Of a stretch of DNA of 64,000 nucleotides, positions 35,701-47,691 are shown piece after piece; position 1 is the first letter of the stretch, and the number at the start of each line of letters is the position of its first letter. Under the pieces are notes generated by a model. It searched no databases. It saw nothing but the letters and a program-made list of their open reading frames with translations, and was not told the DNA's origin. A program made the position numbers and the translations under genes. The DNA comes from Cliona cf. orientalis (taxonomy: Eukaryota; Porifera; Demospongiae; Clionaida; Clionaidae): NCBI GenBank assembly GCA_963930775.1, contig OZ005691.1, positions 1,116,001 to 1,180,000 on the forward strand, read 5' to 3'.

Positions 35701-38700
35701 CAGTTTTCCGGTTTCCAATTCTCCATTCCACTTTTAACTAGTATCCTCCCACCGACCTCAAGTGTGGCCGGGAGAGAGGAAGAGGAGGAGGGACTACCGA
35801 TGAAGATCTTCATTCGCAGCCTTGAAGGCACGAAGGAGCTTCTCTCTAAAGTGATGAACGGCAATGCCAAGTATTCTGAAATTATCGCCAAAGGTGCTCT
35901 CGATCTTGAAAATTTGGACATTGATAAAGAGTTTGAAGTGCTTAATAACTATTCCATTCTGAGCCGCCTGACTTGCTCTGGTTTGACTGGAGTTCGAAGC
36001 ATACTGGAGCTCTTCCAGTACTCCACCCACATTCACAACATACAGGCTGTCTGTGATCAGTACAAGCTAAAGGGTTGCCTTGCCGATTCAAAACTGACGA
36101 TATTGAAGGATCTTGTCGGTGAACTGGGGTCTGAAGAAGCTAGAGCGAAACTCACCCCAAACGAAGCTTCAGAGAAGTTGAAGAAAGTGAAAGAAACTCT
36201 AGGGGTGACGGAAAAGACCAACTCCAAGTGCCTTGACCTCTTTGCTGTCATTCAAGACAGCGTCATCTTCTATCAGTTTGTCCGAGACAAGCAGTTCTAC
36301 GGTGAGAATGGCAACGCCCTCTTCTATCAGCAGTACCAGTTGATCACTGCTCTGCTGCAACATGAGGAACAGGTGGGTATATACATGTACGTATTTAAGA
36401 ATTATAGGGTACATGTACATCACATACATGTAGCTGAGAGAGATTATAACTCGAGACAAATCTTATGAACATACAAAATTAATATTAGCTACAAAAAAAT
36501 TAATTTTAAGTAAACAACGATTCCATAGACATCAAAGCACAACGATGAGGCCATTACAAAAGTAAGGCCAACAGGAGCCCAGGAGCAGCCAGCAGGCCAC
36601 ATTATAGCACAATCAGTTATCACCTATCCCCACTTATAATTTTACTTACAGGCAAGCTAACACATGCTCAGTACCACTATCCCAATAGAAAAACTAAACA
36701 AGTTCAGTCCTCCGCAATTATTATTAACCCTCGGCGCATGCACGAGGGTTACGATAGTTGGTCTGTCTGTCTGTCTGTTACCACGCTAGCTGCTACATAC
36801 CTCGTTTGCGAGTCCAATTTGCGGTGTTGTAAGGCTCCTTATGGTGTTCCAAACGCATGATTTGTGTGGATTTCACCGAAAATGCTTTGTTAGCCAGTTT
36901 TGGCGTCATTTGCCGATTCTAAGCTTCTTGACTTTGCCCAAGCTCTAGCGATAGCATAGAACATTGTGTGCATAAAAGGTATATACGTCTATTAACCCTC
37001 AGCGCATGCGCGGTTGCATCGATCCTGCTGCTCAGTCCACTGGTGAGCTTTTGACAATCATGGGATGACAGTGGCTTCTTTTCAAGTATAAGGCTTAGCT
37101 GCCGATTGCCATGTGTATTCTTGTGGTACGTACCTTTGACTCTCTGGCTTGTATACATGCATGGCATTACAGTGCTTGAACCCAAGTGAGTTGCGATAAT
37201 ATTGGACGTGCAATATTATTCAGTGTACTTCAGTCTTGTGCCAAGGCTTTGCATAGTAGTCCTTCAAGTTAAGATGTAGCTAGCTAAGTCCCCAAGAATT
37301 GGAGGTTAGGCTACAGTGAGGGAAATTGAGTTGATATCGACACCACAGTGTGGAGTTCAATACAACACACCAGGGTTGTTGCTGCTGTGAGTCGTTGAAC
37401 CTTAAAAAACACTGCTGTGCAAGAGTAATATTAGCCTCGTCCCCAATCCTAGTAGCCCCGGCCCTTTAGCTATCCCCTTTTCTGCATGCAACTGTTGAAG
37501 CATGTAGGTAATGCCATGCAACGCGCTGTGCTCGAGAGAGCTCTAGTTATTATTATTATTTTGCATCACACACCAACAGAGGTGCACAAAAATTAATATA
37601 CATGTACTGTACATGTATAGTAATATTATATGTGTGTGAGAAGGATTCATGCAAGTTGATCAGAATAGAATTCCTCTAATGTAATTGAGTACCTCAGATA
37701 ATGCAGCATAAATGTGCAAAAGCCTCAGTGCATGTACTATCTGTGAACTATCATGGTGCCTATAGCTAGCTAGGACTTGAGCTGATTCTTGCAGCATGAT
37801 AAAGAGCAATTGGGCTGGGGATGAGCTAGGCCAGATGACATGGGCTGGAGTAGCCACAGAAATATGCATAGTACAATAGTCATCATAAAAAGGCTATCAA
37901 TCCTAAAACACAGGAGTCGAAGAAAGTTACTCTAAAATCAGACTGTCATAGCTCATGGTTGATACACTATGACATTTGTGCATGTCAAGAACCATCAGTG
38001 TGTTTCTGTCCAGAAAACCAGAGTCTCCAGTCATCATGGCTGGCAAATATCGTCATATCTCCTGAAATACTCTCAGCAAGTTCCATGCAGTACATAGCTG
38101 TAAAAGCCTACCAGCTACTGTATAACGGCCCACTTTAAACCAAGTATGTGGTATGGGACTGCTAGCGCGGTAACAGACTGACACAGAACGACTATACCAT
38201 AACCCACGCTCATGCATACTGAGGGTTAATCAACTTTTTCTCTGGCTTTATGTATTTCATTGCTAAACACAATCATGTGATCATTACTATTGTTTTGGCC
38301 TGGGCAGGTGCTGAATCATGTCTTTGCCGCGTTCAAGCTGATGGCTCCATTCATGGACTCCCGGCAGGACCTGGGCACCCTCATGTCCAAGGTGCTGGCT
38401 CTCGACATGACCAACGGCCTCAGGCAACTGGAGACAGTCAACGCTAACATCACTCCAATCAGGCTGTGGTTTTCACGAGTTGAGGTGAGTCAGTGGATGA
38501 AAGGAGAAGCTGATGAGCTAGGCTCCATTTTCTCTTATCCCCTTTAGTAGAGAGGGAAAGGTCACTTACTATAATATATTATACATGTATCATAGAATCC
38601 TGTGATTCCCCCCCCCCCCTCCCAGTGCTAGCATTGGGCAAAACCGGGGAGGGAACTTATATGCAGGAGCGTTGCAGTTCTGTGTGATGGCGATTACCAA

Positions 38701-41700
38701 CTGTTAAATGCCACATGCATGGGCATGCGATCTCTGCACTTTCTCTGGCTGTTTGATGGGCAAAACTCGAGAAAAATGACGAAGTACATGTACAATAATA
38801 TGACACAATTAAATAGCTAGTTTGCTAGCTATAGCTACTGTTCTTATTTGGTTTATGGACTCAAATATCTACATTTTACAGTCAGAGAGGGCTTATATGC
38901 GAGATAAAATTACCTATGCAGGAACTTGAGCTAAAATACAGTATGTATGTAGTCTCTCGGAGCCATGGCCAGACCCATTGTGGCACTGGAATGCAATAAT
39001 TGGCTGCATGTGGGTATGGGCTGTAATTATGAGCCTTGACTCGTCATATTGGTAGCAGTACAATGTATACATGCCATTGTACGTGTACATCATAATATTA
39101 TTATTATAAGGATTTAAACTCTGACCATAATATTATTATACATAATTATGTGTATACGTGCCCCCCCTAGGGGCCCCATGCATAAACCCCCTACACTTTT
39201 AGCTCTAATCTCACAGTATGATTGGGGTTTTGTGTCTGGATAGCAACTGAACTGTACTGGAAGAGAAAAAAGCTTGGGGTAATTGCCAGCAAAGGCAGAG
39301 CCACTATTAACTCTACAATCATGTACGTGTACAACTGTACTTTCAACACACACACACCCATACGTCATAGGGTGATACTCTTGAGAACGTTGCCAAGGAA
39401 CTGGACAGCATCATACAGACCGGCTACTACATCTTCACTCTGTCACGTGACGCCTCCACTGGAGGACTCTCCGCTCAGATCATGCTCGAGTACATACCGT
39501 CTACAGCCGCCGCCCCCCAGCCCCAGCAGGTGTTTACCACATCCGGACACCACTCCCAGCCCCACTCCTCCGGGCCTTCATCAGACCGGCTGCCATTGAG
39601 CTTCGAGATGGAAGGAGGAGAAGCCTCAGACAACGGCCCCAGGCAAGAGTTTATAATGATACCCGATAATACTATACCTTCGTCAAAAAGGCCCTATTGG
39701 TGCACTTTATTAGGATGGGCCAATAATATTTGAAGTATCGCTGCTGCAGTTAGATGTGAAAGAGTACCCAGGTAAATTACCTATGGGATCTCATTTCTAA
39801 CTTTCAAGGGCAAGGGCATCTGATTATTGGGCCGATACTTCATGGTACCATTGCCAAGATGAGAGCTGCAGCAGCATGCAACATAGCCTCTTTACCCTTT
39901 GTGCATGTGCAGGGGTAGTTACCAATCCCCCCATTTCATTCGTACTTGAGCACCATAAAACTTGTACATACTGGCTGATCACACTACTCTATTACTCAGC
40001 TAGGGATGTGGTATTGTGATAGTAAAATGTCTATGTTACCCAGGATGTTTCCATGTATGCTATCTAAAATGGAGTCCCAGGGAGGAAACGAGCTCTATGG
40101 GACAGGCATTGCCACGACTGCAGCCAGCATGAGGCCAACAAACTTTGAGCATTGGAACACAGAGCAGATCGGAGACTTTGTGAGAAAGCTGGGGTTCCTA
40201 GACAAGGAGAAGGACAAGGGAGAGGGATACAAAATCAAACACTTTCTACATGTCAATGAGGTACCATGTACATGTACATGTACATGTATATGTTGTTACA
40301 TAATTATTGCAATAATAATTATTACATCCCTAGTAGCAATTTACTTTCTGTGAGGTAATTACCAGAAAATTCAAGGCCTTCATGGAGCCTTTCTGGGACT
40401 TGAAAATAGATAAGTATGTAAAACGAATACGTTAAATGCTGAGTGCTACTTTCTCTGTCAAATACCGCTGCCGAACTTCACGCGTTCTCTTGGTTGATGT
40501 AATCCCGTGGATAAATAAAGCTAGCCTTGTACTATATATAGCACGCATCATGCCACGACCAATTTGATGTTTGGAAAGCTATTGAGCTTTACTTCACTGT
40601 CGAGTTTGTCTCCTGTGATTGAAGCATCGAAATTTGTCCCTGTCAAGGTCGAGAGTCAGTCTCAGATTCCATCTCTGCAATTGAGGTATCTGCATCGACG
40701 TGGCTTGTAGGCTGTGTACGCACTCTATATTGACGACCTTTTACCATATGCACCATTAGCTACTGGGGATATGATCAAATTTTCATATTAATAAAATTAA
40801 TGTACTTGCATACCGGTATACATGCGCTGTACGTGTACATAAATTCCATGGAGAATATAGATTGTTCATTACAAACATGCAATACATTTGTATAATTACA
40901 GTGTATAGTTCGTATATAACAAATTAATCGATCCTGAAACGTATACATAATGTAGCCTCTTAACAAGTTTACATGCCTACATGTATATAGCATTCCACCT
41001 TTTAGTACATTGTGTATACATGTACATGTGCTGTCAAGATCAAGCTTTCTGTCTCTTCCCCCCTGCCCAGGTGGCCTACAAGCTGCTGGAGCTCTACATC
41101 AAACTGCGAGAGCTCGGCCACGTCCAATACATCAACGAGGGCAACATAGGCCCCACTCTGTCCTGTCAATTCACCACGGAGGACATTGAAGAACGTGTCA
41201 GGGAGACAGAAGTCATCTTGACAACGTGGACTCATAAAGTGGCCAACATTTGCAAGGAGTTCAGTTGGTTGCTCTTCTTCAGCTTGCCAAAGCTTCTGAG
41301 GCTTTACAGACTGCTCAGCGAGGAGCTGGAGAACATGGTCGTCCATCTGAAGAGGATCGTTCACGAGATTAGTTTCTTGTGCGTGAATAATGCTGAGGCT
41401 AGGAAAAGGATGAAAACCAAGGTTCAGGTATGTGGATCAACAAGCAAGGGAGGGAGAGGGAGGGAGAGAAGGGTGGTGGGGGGGGGGAGGAGAGTCTGAT
41501 TTCCATTCTCAAGTCATATTTCTTTTGCATGTATTTAGAGAGCTCACGAGTTCTGCAAGAGCACCATGGAAGAGAACGAAGTCCCTGTCAAGATTGTGGG
41601 CACCTTCCTCAACTCCCTCTTCGAAAACCACTCCCTCCCCCACCGCTGTCACCCCAGCTCCCCACTCCTCCGCCCTCGTAGCATCACGGAGAGTCTCTCC

Positions 41701-44700
41701 CTCGTCCAAGAGTTCACCCAGCTGCTGCACTTCTGTCCTGGCTACACGCAGGATAATCTAATTCGAGTCATCATTGGCCTCTACAGCGGAGTGCCTGAGT
41801 CATTCGAGGTGTTTCATTGCCGCTCCAACACAACCGAGGGAGAGCTGAATCTGTTCTTGAAGAGAGCAGCCAAGTTTCCACTTCAATATCTGATCCTGGA
41901 GGTCAATAAACTGCCCTACAAGCTACAAGAGGTACATGTACACATGTATAATAATATTATACACGATTCACAACATGTATATGTAGTATTTGCCATGTGA
42001 TGCTGTTACATACATGTACATGTACATTTAAGTTATCCCTGCATGTTCATAGCCATTTTATCTATATCTCTATATCCCCGTAGCACCTGCGTCTGTTGGT
42101 GCAGCAGGAGTTCCAGGGTCTCCAGCACCACCTCTCCCTGAGATGCACCCCATCTACCGAGGAGTCCGTCGATATCAGCTCACCCACGGCCACGGCTCCA
42201 GTCATCCATTTTGTTGAGACCGCACCCTCTGTGCTGCGAGAGATGCCTTGGATACAACTAAAGGAACATAAGGTATGGTAGCAGGTAGCTAGGTCATGTA
42301 CTTGATCATATGATATATGTGGTTGGTCATGTGATTGATCATGTGACTGTATCATGGATTTATTTGTGCAGCAACCGAAGTTGAGTTATGAGGATGCTCG
42401 GGAGATTTGTGTCAAGACAATAGTCAATTCAGCAGATTTTTCCTGCGTACAACTAGTCTATGGTTTTGCAGGTAAGCACACTATATATTTCCAATGATGT
42501 TAAGGTCGCATGACTATCAGGTGCCGGTAAGACTCACTACATCAAGTCTCAGCTGGAGCAGATGGATGAGTCTATCATCATTGATATCAACAAAACCTTC
42601 ACTCCCTTGAAGGCCATCTTGAAGCTTTGCTCTCTCCCACTGGAGAAGGACTGTGGCATCTTCTTCAATTTCACCATGTTTCCTCCTGGGGTGAGTCAAA
42701 TATCAATCATCCACCCCTGTAGCTCTATCTGAAATAATTATCTATTGAGGTTATGTGTTATTGAAATAATAGTATTATTGTATATACAGTGTACATTCAT
42801 GCACATCAGACAAAATATAAATTTAAACTATACCTTAGAATTTTACTGCCACTTTCCTGTAATCTGATTGGTCAATAGGAGGTAACTAAGTAGCTTAGAT
42901 ACTTGTAGGTTTTACTTAGTTACTTGTAAATTTTGGCCAATAGGATCCATGGTATTGTGAGAGCTCCAAGGCAAATAGCTGTACTACTATAGCAACAGTT
43001 CTAAAACTCTAAATAACTAGTTCACCTCGGCCAATGGGATCCACAGTATTTAGTATCCCTCTGTCCCCTTAGTAACACCCTCGCTACGCTCGGGTGTCAC
43101 AGCTCAGGGCCATCAGGATGCTAAATACTGTAGATCCTTTGTCCTTGGTGTCTAACTATTATATAGTTGCCAAGTTTATGAGACTTGAGAGCCCGTGACA
43201 AAGATGGAAATACACATATTAATATGTACGAAGCTTTTTTGGCCATGCCCACTTTTGATTGACTGCATCCACTTGAATAGATGATTCTTACTACCATGCA
43301 CACCCACTAAACATTGAAATATGTGGACTGATAATGGCCAGTATACTGAGTATATTTTTGTGCCACAACTTCATTTGTGTAATCGAGCTCTGAGACATGC
43401 ATAGCTACTAAATCCGGGCCATAGCCGGGACATAGCACAACAGTTGGCAACTATGAATTATAGTAGCATAGCTACATGTAGATTAGGCAATACAACCATT
43501 TTATGCAGCCAAAAAGGAGAAAAGTTCAACCTAATAAACATTAAAATTTTGTTCTGTAAAATTTGTGTAGTCTTCTCTTTTACGCGTGTTAATTTCTCCA
43601 TCACATAGGACATGGTAGATGAGAAGGAGAGGGAGCGTTACCATCAGCTGATGGATCTGATTGGTTGGTTCTTCTTTGATCTCTTCATCCTCGGCTATGT
43701 CGAGGACCCCAACACGGGGAAGTCTTTCAGGCTGCCTGGAGGGCTCAAGTGGGCCGTCTATATTGAGGTGGGTGGGTAATATTATGTGTCATACCATGAC
43801 CATTTATGTGTAGCTCAAAATGACAATTGTAATGTAGTCCACATATTAGATTGAATCTCGAAATCCATGAAGAATATTTGAATTAAACAAAAATTTGAAT
43901 TGCAGTGATCCATATAAACCACTGGAAGAGAATAAGTATTGAGATTGTGATGCTTCTTTCAAATTGTGGAGCATTCAACTACATATGAAGCTTTAGAATT
44001 GTTCTGAGAGTGATTTAATGCTGAAGTTGGCTGCAAGTTTTCTAATTAAGCGAAAAGACCAGTCAAATTTATGTATTAGCTCTATGTAGATAATCTGTTA
44101 ATTAAACGAAAATTCATCTTAAGCGGATTTGAATTAAGTGGACTACACTGTATTGTAGTTTGAACCAGAAATTATTGGATATGCGCATATCATTGTAGAT
44201 TTGCATTCTTTGCCTTGCAGTGTAATTATAATTACAATAATATTATTCTCCCAAGCGAGAACTTGGCGCTAGTCGTGAGTTGGTCTATTTAGGCCTATTT
44301 TCCAAATTGAAAGAAATTGCTAAAATCATTATCTAATCATGTATAATATTATGTACATTTAGGTTCCATGCCGAAAGCATGACATGTCCCCTAGTGAGGC
44401 CCTGAAGCAGTTCTGCTGTAAAGTTCCTGTCCTCGGGCTGATTGGCACCCAGTGCATGATACCGCGAGACAAACCCTACTCCTTTGACAAAGATATGCAG
44501 CTGGTGTGCAAGTACCTCAGGGCACTAAGCACAGGGGGGACCAAGGATATCGACAAGCTTTATGGGGAAGGTGAGATTATCAATAATTATTGTGACTATC
44601 ATGATGATCTTGTATACTAACATTATTATTATCTACAAATTATAACAGTTTTGTTTGCATTTGTTCATTGTTCACTGGGAGTGGAGGTGGATATGCACAG

Positions 44701-45984
44701 CTGTACAATATATTACACCAGCATTGTGTGTGACACAGTGTGCACCTGTTCTTGCAACATGTAGGCGGTCTACTTGCCAAGTTCAGTCGTGAGCCAGACC
44801 TGACTGAAGATGAGTGTCAGACTCTCCTGCAAAACTATATGTACATGTCAGAGCACGTCCAAAAGACAAATCAAGATAATCAATATCTTCAAGAAAAACT
44901 TGCACAGTATGAACTTCAGTTTAAGCAGTTTACTGAAGAGAAAGCAAAAGCACAAGAAAGGTTAGATTACCTAGAGATAGAGAACAAAGTGCTACTGAAG
45001 AATAAGAAAATAGCAAGTGAAGCAAAGGAGAGCCTCCAACAGGAAAATTGCACTCTCCGGCAGGAGATGCAAATACTTCAGCAGAAATTGTCACTACTCC
45101 AAAGTGAGAACGATCAATACCGCCTCTCTCAGCAGGAGTCGATAGCATTTGGACTTCAGCCATGGAAAATTGCACGAGAAAGAATAAAAATAGGCAAACT
45201 GATTGGAGGAGGGGGTTGGGGAGCAGTATTAGAAGGTGATCTGAAAGTTGCTGTCAAACAATTTTATCCAGGGATCATAAGCTCACAAAATCTAGCTCGA
45301 ATAAGGCGGGAAATGGAAATGTTAGCGAGGATACGACATCCCAATCTTCTTCAGTTCATTGGCGTAGTGTTTGAAGATGATGAAAATGCTGATGTTTATG
45401 CTAATCCACCATACATCTTAACAGAGCTACTTGATACGAGTTTACGAGAAGCATACGAAAAAGGTCAAGTATCAGAAGAAAATTTATATCCTATCTTTCA
45501 AGATACAGCCCGAGCTTTAGACTATCTCCACCGACGGCATGAGCCCATTGTTCACAGGGATGTGAGCAGTGCTAATGTTCTTCTCAAACGCTTACCAAAT
45601 GGAATGTGGATGGCCAAGGTGTCCGACTTGGGATCAGCTAACCTTGCCAAAGATTCCTTCACAAAGAATGAAGGAGCCATCATATATTGTGCTCCTGAAG
45701 CATTCACAGATAAAAGCAACACACGCTCTGAAACATTACTGACCCCCAAAATTGACGTCTACAGCTATGGTATCATGCTATGTGAAGTCGTCAATCGCAT
45801 GCTACCAGATCAAGATAAAATTCAGCTTCTACTGGAGCAAAGTAAAGACAAGCAGCCTGAACTGCATTCACAGATTATAATTAAATGTGTCAATGAAGAA
45901 CCCAAAGAACGCCCCTCTATGAAAGATGTGCTCTCTGCACTTGATAAACTGTCGTCACCCAAGTTACATGCTACATCTAAGTGA
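23853..45984 (+). CDS. RNF213-like N-terminal arm and AAA module fused in frame to a protein kinase
   Basis: Twenty exons join in phase to ~2,299 codons and a stop: 23853-24028, 25599-25837, 27959-28152, 29049-29292, 29390-29552, 30213-30425, 32004-32456, 32819-33249, 35046-36372, 38308-38484, 39371-39642, 40044-40260, 41071-41427, 41539-41931, 42084-42272, 42372-42471, 42521-42690, 43609-43767, 44363-44570, 44765-45984. Exons 1-19 follow vertebrate RNF213's N-terminal arm and first AAA region: GLTGVRSILELFQYSTHIHN, GLRQLETVNANITPIRLWF, FEVFHCRSNTTEGELNLFL, Walker A GFAGAGKTH (across the exon 16/17 junction), LVCKYLRAL. The catalytic AAA modules, RING and C-terminus are absent. Exon 20 (phase 1) begins with an RNF213-compatible EDECQTLLQNYM, then a coiled coil and a kinase domain. 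A possible start is ATG at 23858; the exon itself opens at an acceptor, so the 5' end is uncertain. Confidence 0.8.
24360..24895. repeat. Dispersed repeat / MITE-like segment in intron 1
   Basis: ATACCGTACTTAATCTAAT, AAAAGGTCGTCAGTCGCTCC and GAGAATTC-TAAAATGCTAA at 24360-24490 recur at 34552-34682. The following part (24480-24892) is bounded by a CCCCGCGCGCATGCGCATGG block with a (GTC)n run and a GCGCGCGGGGTATG block, like the element at 36723-38230. Confidence 0.6.
25957..26589. mobile_element. Mutator-like MITE with 9-bp target duplication
   Basis: 633 bp with inverted ends TAGTCTCGTGCCCAGCC, then CTCTTTAT and CGCACGCGGAAAAAGAGT, and a further shared TTCAATTTTGGTTCC. It is flanked on both sides by GGAAAGCAC (25948-25956 and 26590-26598), a perfect 9-bp duplication. 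No transposase frame. It lies in intron 2 of the RNF213-kinase gene. Confidence 0.9.
28160..29045. other. Intron of the RNF213-kinase gene, no gene seen
   Basis: AT-rich intron without terminal inverted repeats or recognisable coding frames. Confidence 0.5.
29718..29750. repeat. C33 homopolymer
   Basis: Thirty-three consecutive cytosines in the intron after exon 5 of the RNF213-kinase gene. A strong i-motif/G-quadruplex candidate; the exact length is likely unreliable. Confidence 0.95.
30543..30586. repeat. Short stem-loop
   Basis: CCAATCTGGCATTAT and its near inverse ATAATGTCAGATTGG are separated by a short spacer in intron 6 of the RNF213-kinase gene. Probably a small MITE remnant. Confidence 0.6.
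31528..31910. mobile_element. Foldback element with ~120-bp arms
   Basis: The left arm (about 31528-31648) and right arm (about 31792-31910) are near-perfect inverse copies; both contain GGGCCAAAAAGTATACAAAC and GTCCACTATACATCCC in opposite orientation. The spacer is about 145 bases. Located in intron 6 of the RNF213-kinase gene. Confidence 0.85.
33562..34203. repeat. Dispersed repeat, uninterrupted copy
   Basis: Landmarks in order: TATTTTTCAGACGATCA, GTGTGCA, GGGCCATAG, GAGCCTCGAGCGAAGC, GAACGTCGCCATT and CACATTATCCCATGATTG. The same order is found split in two at 46024-46177 and 49838-50140, where other elements have inserted. Located in an intron of the RNF213-kinase gene. CpG-rich in the middle. 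Confidence 0.75.
36723..38230. mobile_element. Long element with ~70-bp terminal inverted repeats
   Basis: The left end reads ATTAACCCTCGGCGCATGC then GAGGGTTACGATAG and GTCTGTCTGTTACCACGCTAGC. The right end is the inverse (ATTAACCCTCAGTATGCATG ... GTTACCGCGCTAGC). About 1.5 kb with no transposase frame. A second ATTAACCCTC block at about 36991 suggests a nested or tandem copy. Fills intron 9 of the RNF213-kinase gene. Related end sequence occurs near 27288-27370. Confidence 0.65.
40325..40760. repeat. Dispersed ~450-bp repeat, copy 2
   Basis: Second copy of the repeat at 9050-9500, sharing GAGGTAATTACCAGAAAATT, AACTTCACGCGTTCTCTT and TAATCCCGTGGATAAA. Located in intron 12 of the RNF213-kinase gene. 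Confidence 0.8.
44765..45984 (+). other. Terminal exon: coiled coil plus complete kinase domain
   Basis: One 1,220-base exon in a gene whose other exons, except one, are 100-450 bases. After about 30 residues of RNF213-like sequence come ~110 residues of heptad-rich coiled coil (LEIENKVLLKNKKIASEAKE and following), then a kinase: glycine loop GGGGWGAV (about 45204-45225), VAVK lysine (about 45258), HRDVSSANVLL (about 45552), DLG in place of DFG (about 45624), GAIIYCAPEAF (about 45679) and a final ERPSMKDVL. The catalytic Asp and Asn are kept; the usual Lys two after HRD-x is Ser, as in tyrosine-kinase-like kinases with unusual catalytic loops. The type is tyrosine-kinase-like (TKL). The single-exon form suggests a retrocopy captured by the gene. 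Confidence 0.85.
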
Positions 45985-46023
45985 TTATCCACAATCATGT
46001 GGCCTATTAGCACCTTCATAATA

Positions 46024-46177
46024 TGTATATATACAACGAAAAATATTTTTCAGACGATCAATTTTCTTATATAGTCCGTGTCCTAACCTGGAGGGCATAA
46101 AAGATGCGCTCTCCTACAAGTTCAGAAGACTCACGATTGTTGTGCCGTGTGCACAAACGAGGTTGCCAAGGCCTAGG
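46024..46177. repeat. Left part of an interrupted dispersed repeat
   Basis: Matches 33562-33755 (TATTTTTCAGACGATCA, then GTGTGCACAAA). Its other part resumes at 49838, directly after the foldback element inserted here, and runs to about 50140. Confidence 0.75.
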
Positions 46178-46737
46178 CAGCCGTTAAGCCAGCGGTCCAA
46201 TAGACCCTTTTCCAGCATTACGTCATAAACGCGCGGGTGGTCAAAAGTGAGCGCTAATTAGAACCGCGCCATAGTAATGTATTGTGAAGTATGCCTCAAA
46301 AAACGCGGTCTCCTACCTGGAACCAGCTGTACTGCAGCTATTCATGGTGATAATCCATTGGAAGAGGGACTAAAGACTGTGTTTATTGCTAGAAGGCAGC
46401 ACCAAACCTGGAGTGTCAGTTGCGTGGCCACCTCCAACTTGACCATCATGAGTCCTCCTCTGGATAGGGCTTTTGTGGAGAAAAGGGACCTATGACGCTC
46501 TCGAAACACGTTTGCAGCCCACAGCAGTGGCCTGATCAGAACCAAAACTAGCTGAAATAGTGGCAGGGTAAGTCACTTTGGTATAAACTAGTCTGGGAAG
46601 GGCACATTTTAGGATAATAATTTGCAAGTGCATGACATGACTTGGCCTCGAACCCAGGCTCACTTTCCTATCCCCCTGAAAGTGAGCCTGTATTTGACGC
46701 TAGACATGTCCCTCCAAGTCATGGAAACAAAATAACG

Positions 46738-47342
46738 ATGACCTCATGATACACACATGCGTACACAGTTAAATAGGGTGGACAGAATACGAGAAATTAA
46801 GGTGATACCATAATGTAGAGAAAAGGCTGGATGCACTCAAAGATGACCTCTCGGACTGCTTGAAAGTTCTGATCATACAATACTTGTTATTTTCATCCTT
46901 TATACCATGTTGTAAAGGCCATTTGCAGTGGTATCCCCTTACAGTTATATAATAAGTAGTCAAATATCTCTGAATATAAATTTTGATGATCACTTGTGTA
47001 CATTTTATTTCAAGTTAAAAATTTTAGTGTCATATACATCATAATAATTATTATGAAGAATAGTAGTGTCTTAGAAAGTACATTGTAGTAGATGCTCGGA
47101 GCTGCGAAGCCAATACTACCACTTTGAAAGTTGACTCAAGCATATTATTATTATGATCAAGAGAATAATCTTGGTATGAGTACAACTATAGAGACTTCTC
47201 CATTTTCCCACTCCTAGAGGTCTTGAAATCCATCTTCAAGTGCACCCAGCCTTTCTCTCTCTACATTACTGTATCACCTTAGCTTCTCGTACTCTATCCA
47301 CCCTGTTTGACTGTGTGTGCTTGTGTGTATCATGAGCTCATC
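46738..47342. mobile_element. Third-level foldback inside the spacer
   Basis: Inverse arms of about 120 bases: GATGACCTCATGATACACAC, AGGGTGGACAGA-TACGAGAA, TAATGTAGAGA and AAAGGCTGG-TGCACT on the left are mirrored on the right ending at 47342. The arms are more diverged than those of the surrounding element. Confidence 0.75.
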
Positions 47343-47369
47343 ATTGTGTTTTATTTCCATGGCGTGGAG

Positions 47370-47691
47370 TAGTCTCGTGCCCAGCCCCCTTCATGCACGC
47401 GCGAGAAAGGGTCTGGTCAAAAGGGTCGCACTTCCTTGTCCTCGAGGTACGTATATTGCGGCCCAATCAGGTTGCAGAACCACGGTCACATGACATTAGT
47501 GGAATGTAATTATGCATGATCCGTACGTATGCGCGTGCGCTCGGTCGATGCACGGTACGGAAGTGGCGGTTAGTTTCTATTGTACGCACACCTGAATTGC
47601 CAATTATTGCATTCCAGCCGGACGCGTAAGTGCGACCCATTTGACCAGACCCTTTCTCGCGCGTGCATGAAGGGGGCTGGGCACGAGACTA
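47370..47691. mobile_element. Mutator-like MITE, second full copy (9-bp target duplication)
   Basis: 322 bp with ~60-bp inverted ends starting TAGTCTCGTGCCCAGCC, the same terminal 17 bases as the element at 25957-26589. Flanked by a perfect GGCGTGGAG duplication (47361-47369 and 47692-47700). It sits in the spacer of the inner foldback element. Confidence 0.93.

Noticed and set aside
40100-40260. SAM-like start (HWNTEQIGDFVRKLGF) in exon 12 of the RNF213-kinase gene
   Set aside because: The segment and its continuation into exon 13 match a collinear stretch of RNF213 better, and the later SAM helices are absent.
46640-46730. Possible tRNA B box (GGGTTCGAGGCC on the minus strand)
   Set aside because: No A box at a suitable distance; the sequence is part of a small inverted repeat (AGTGAGCCTG) instead.
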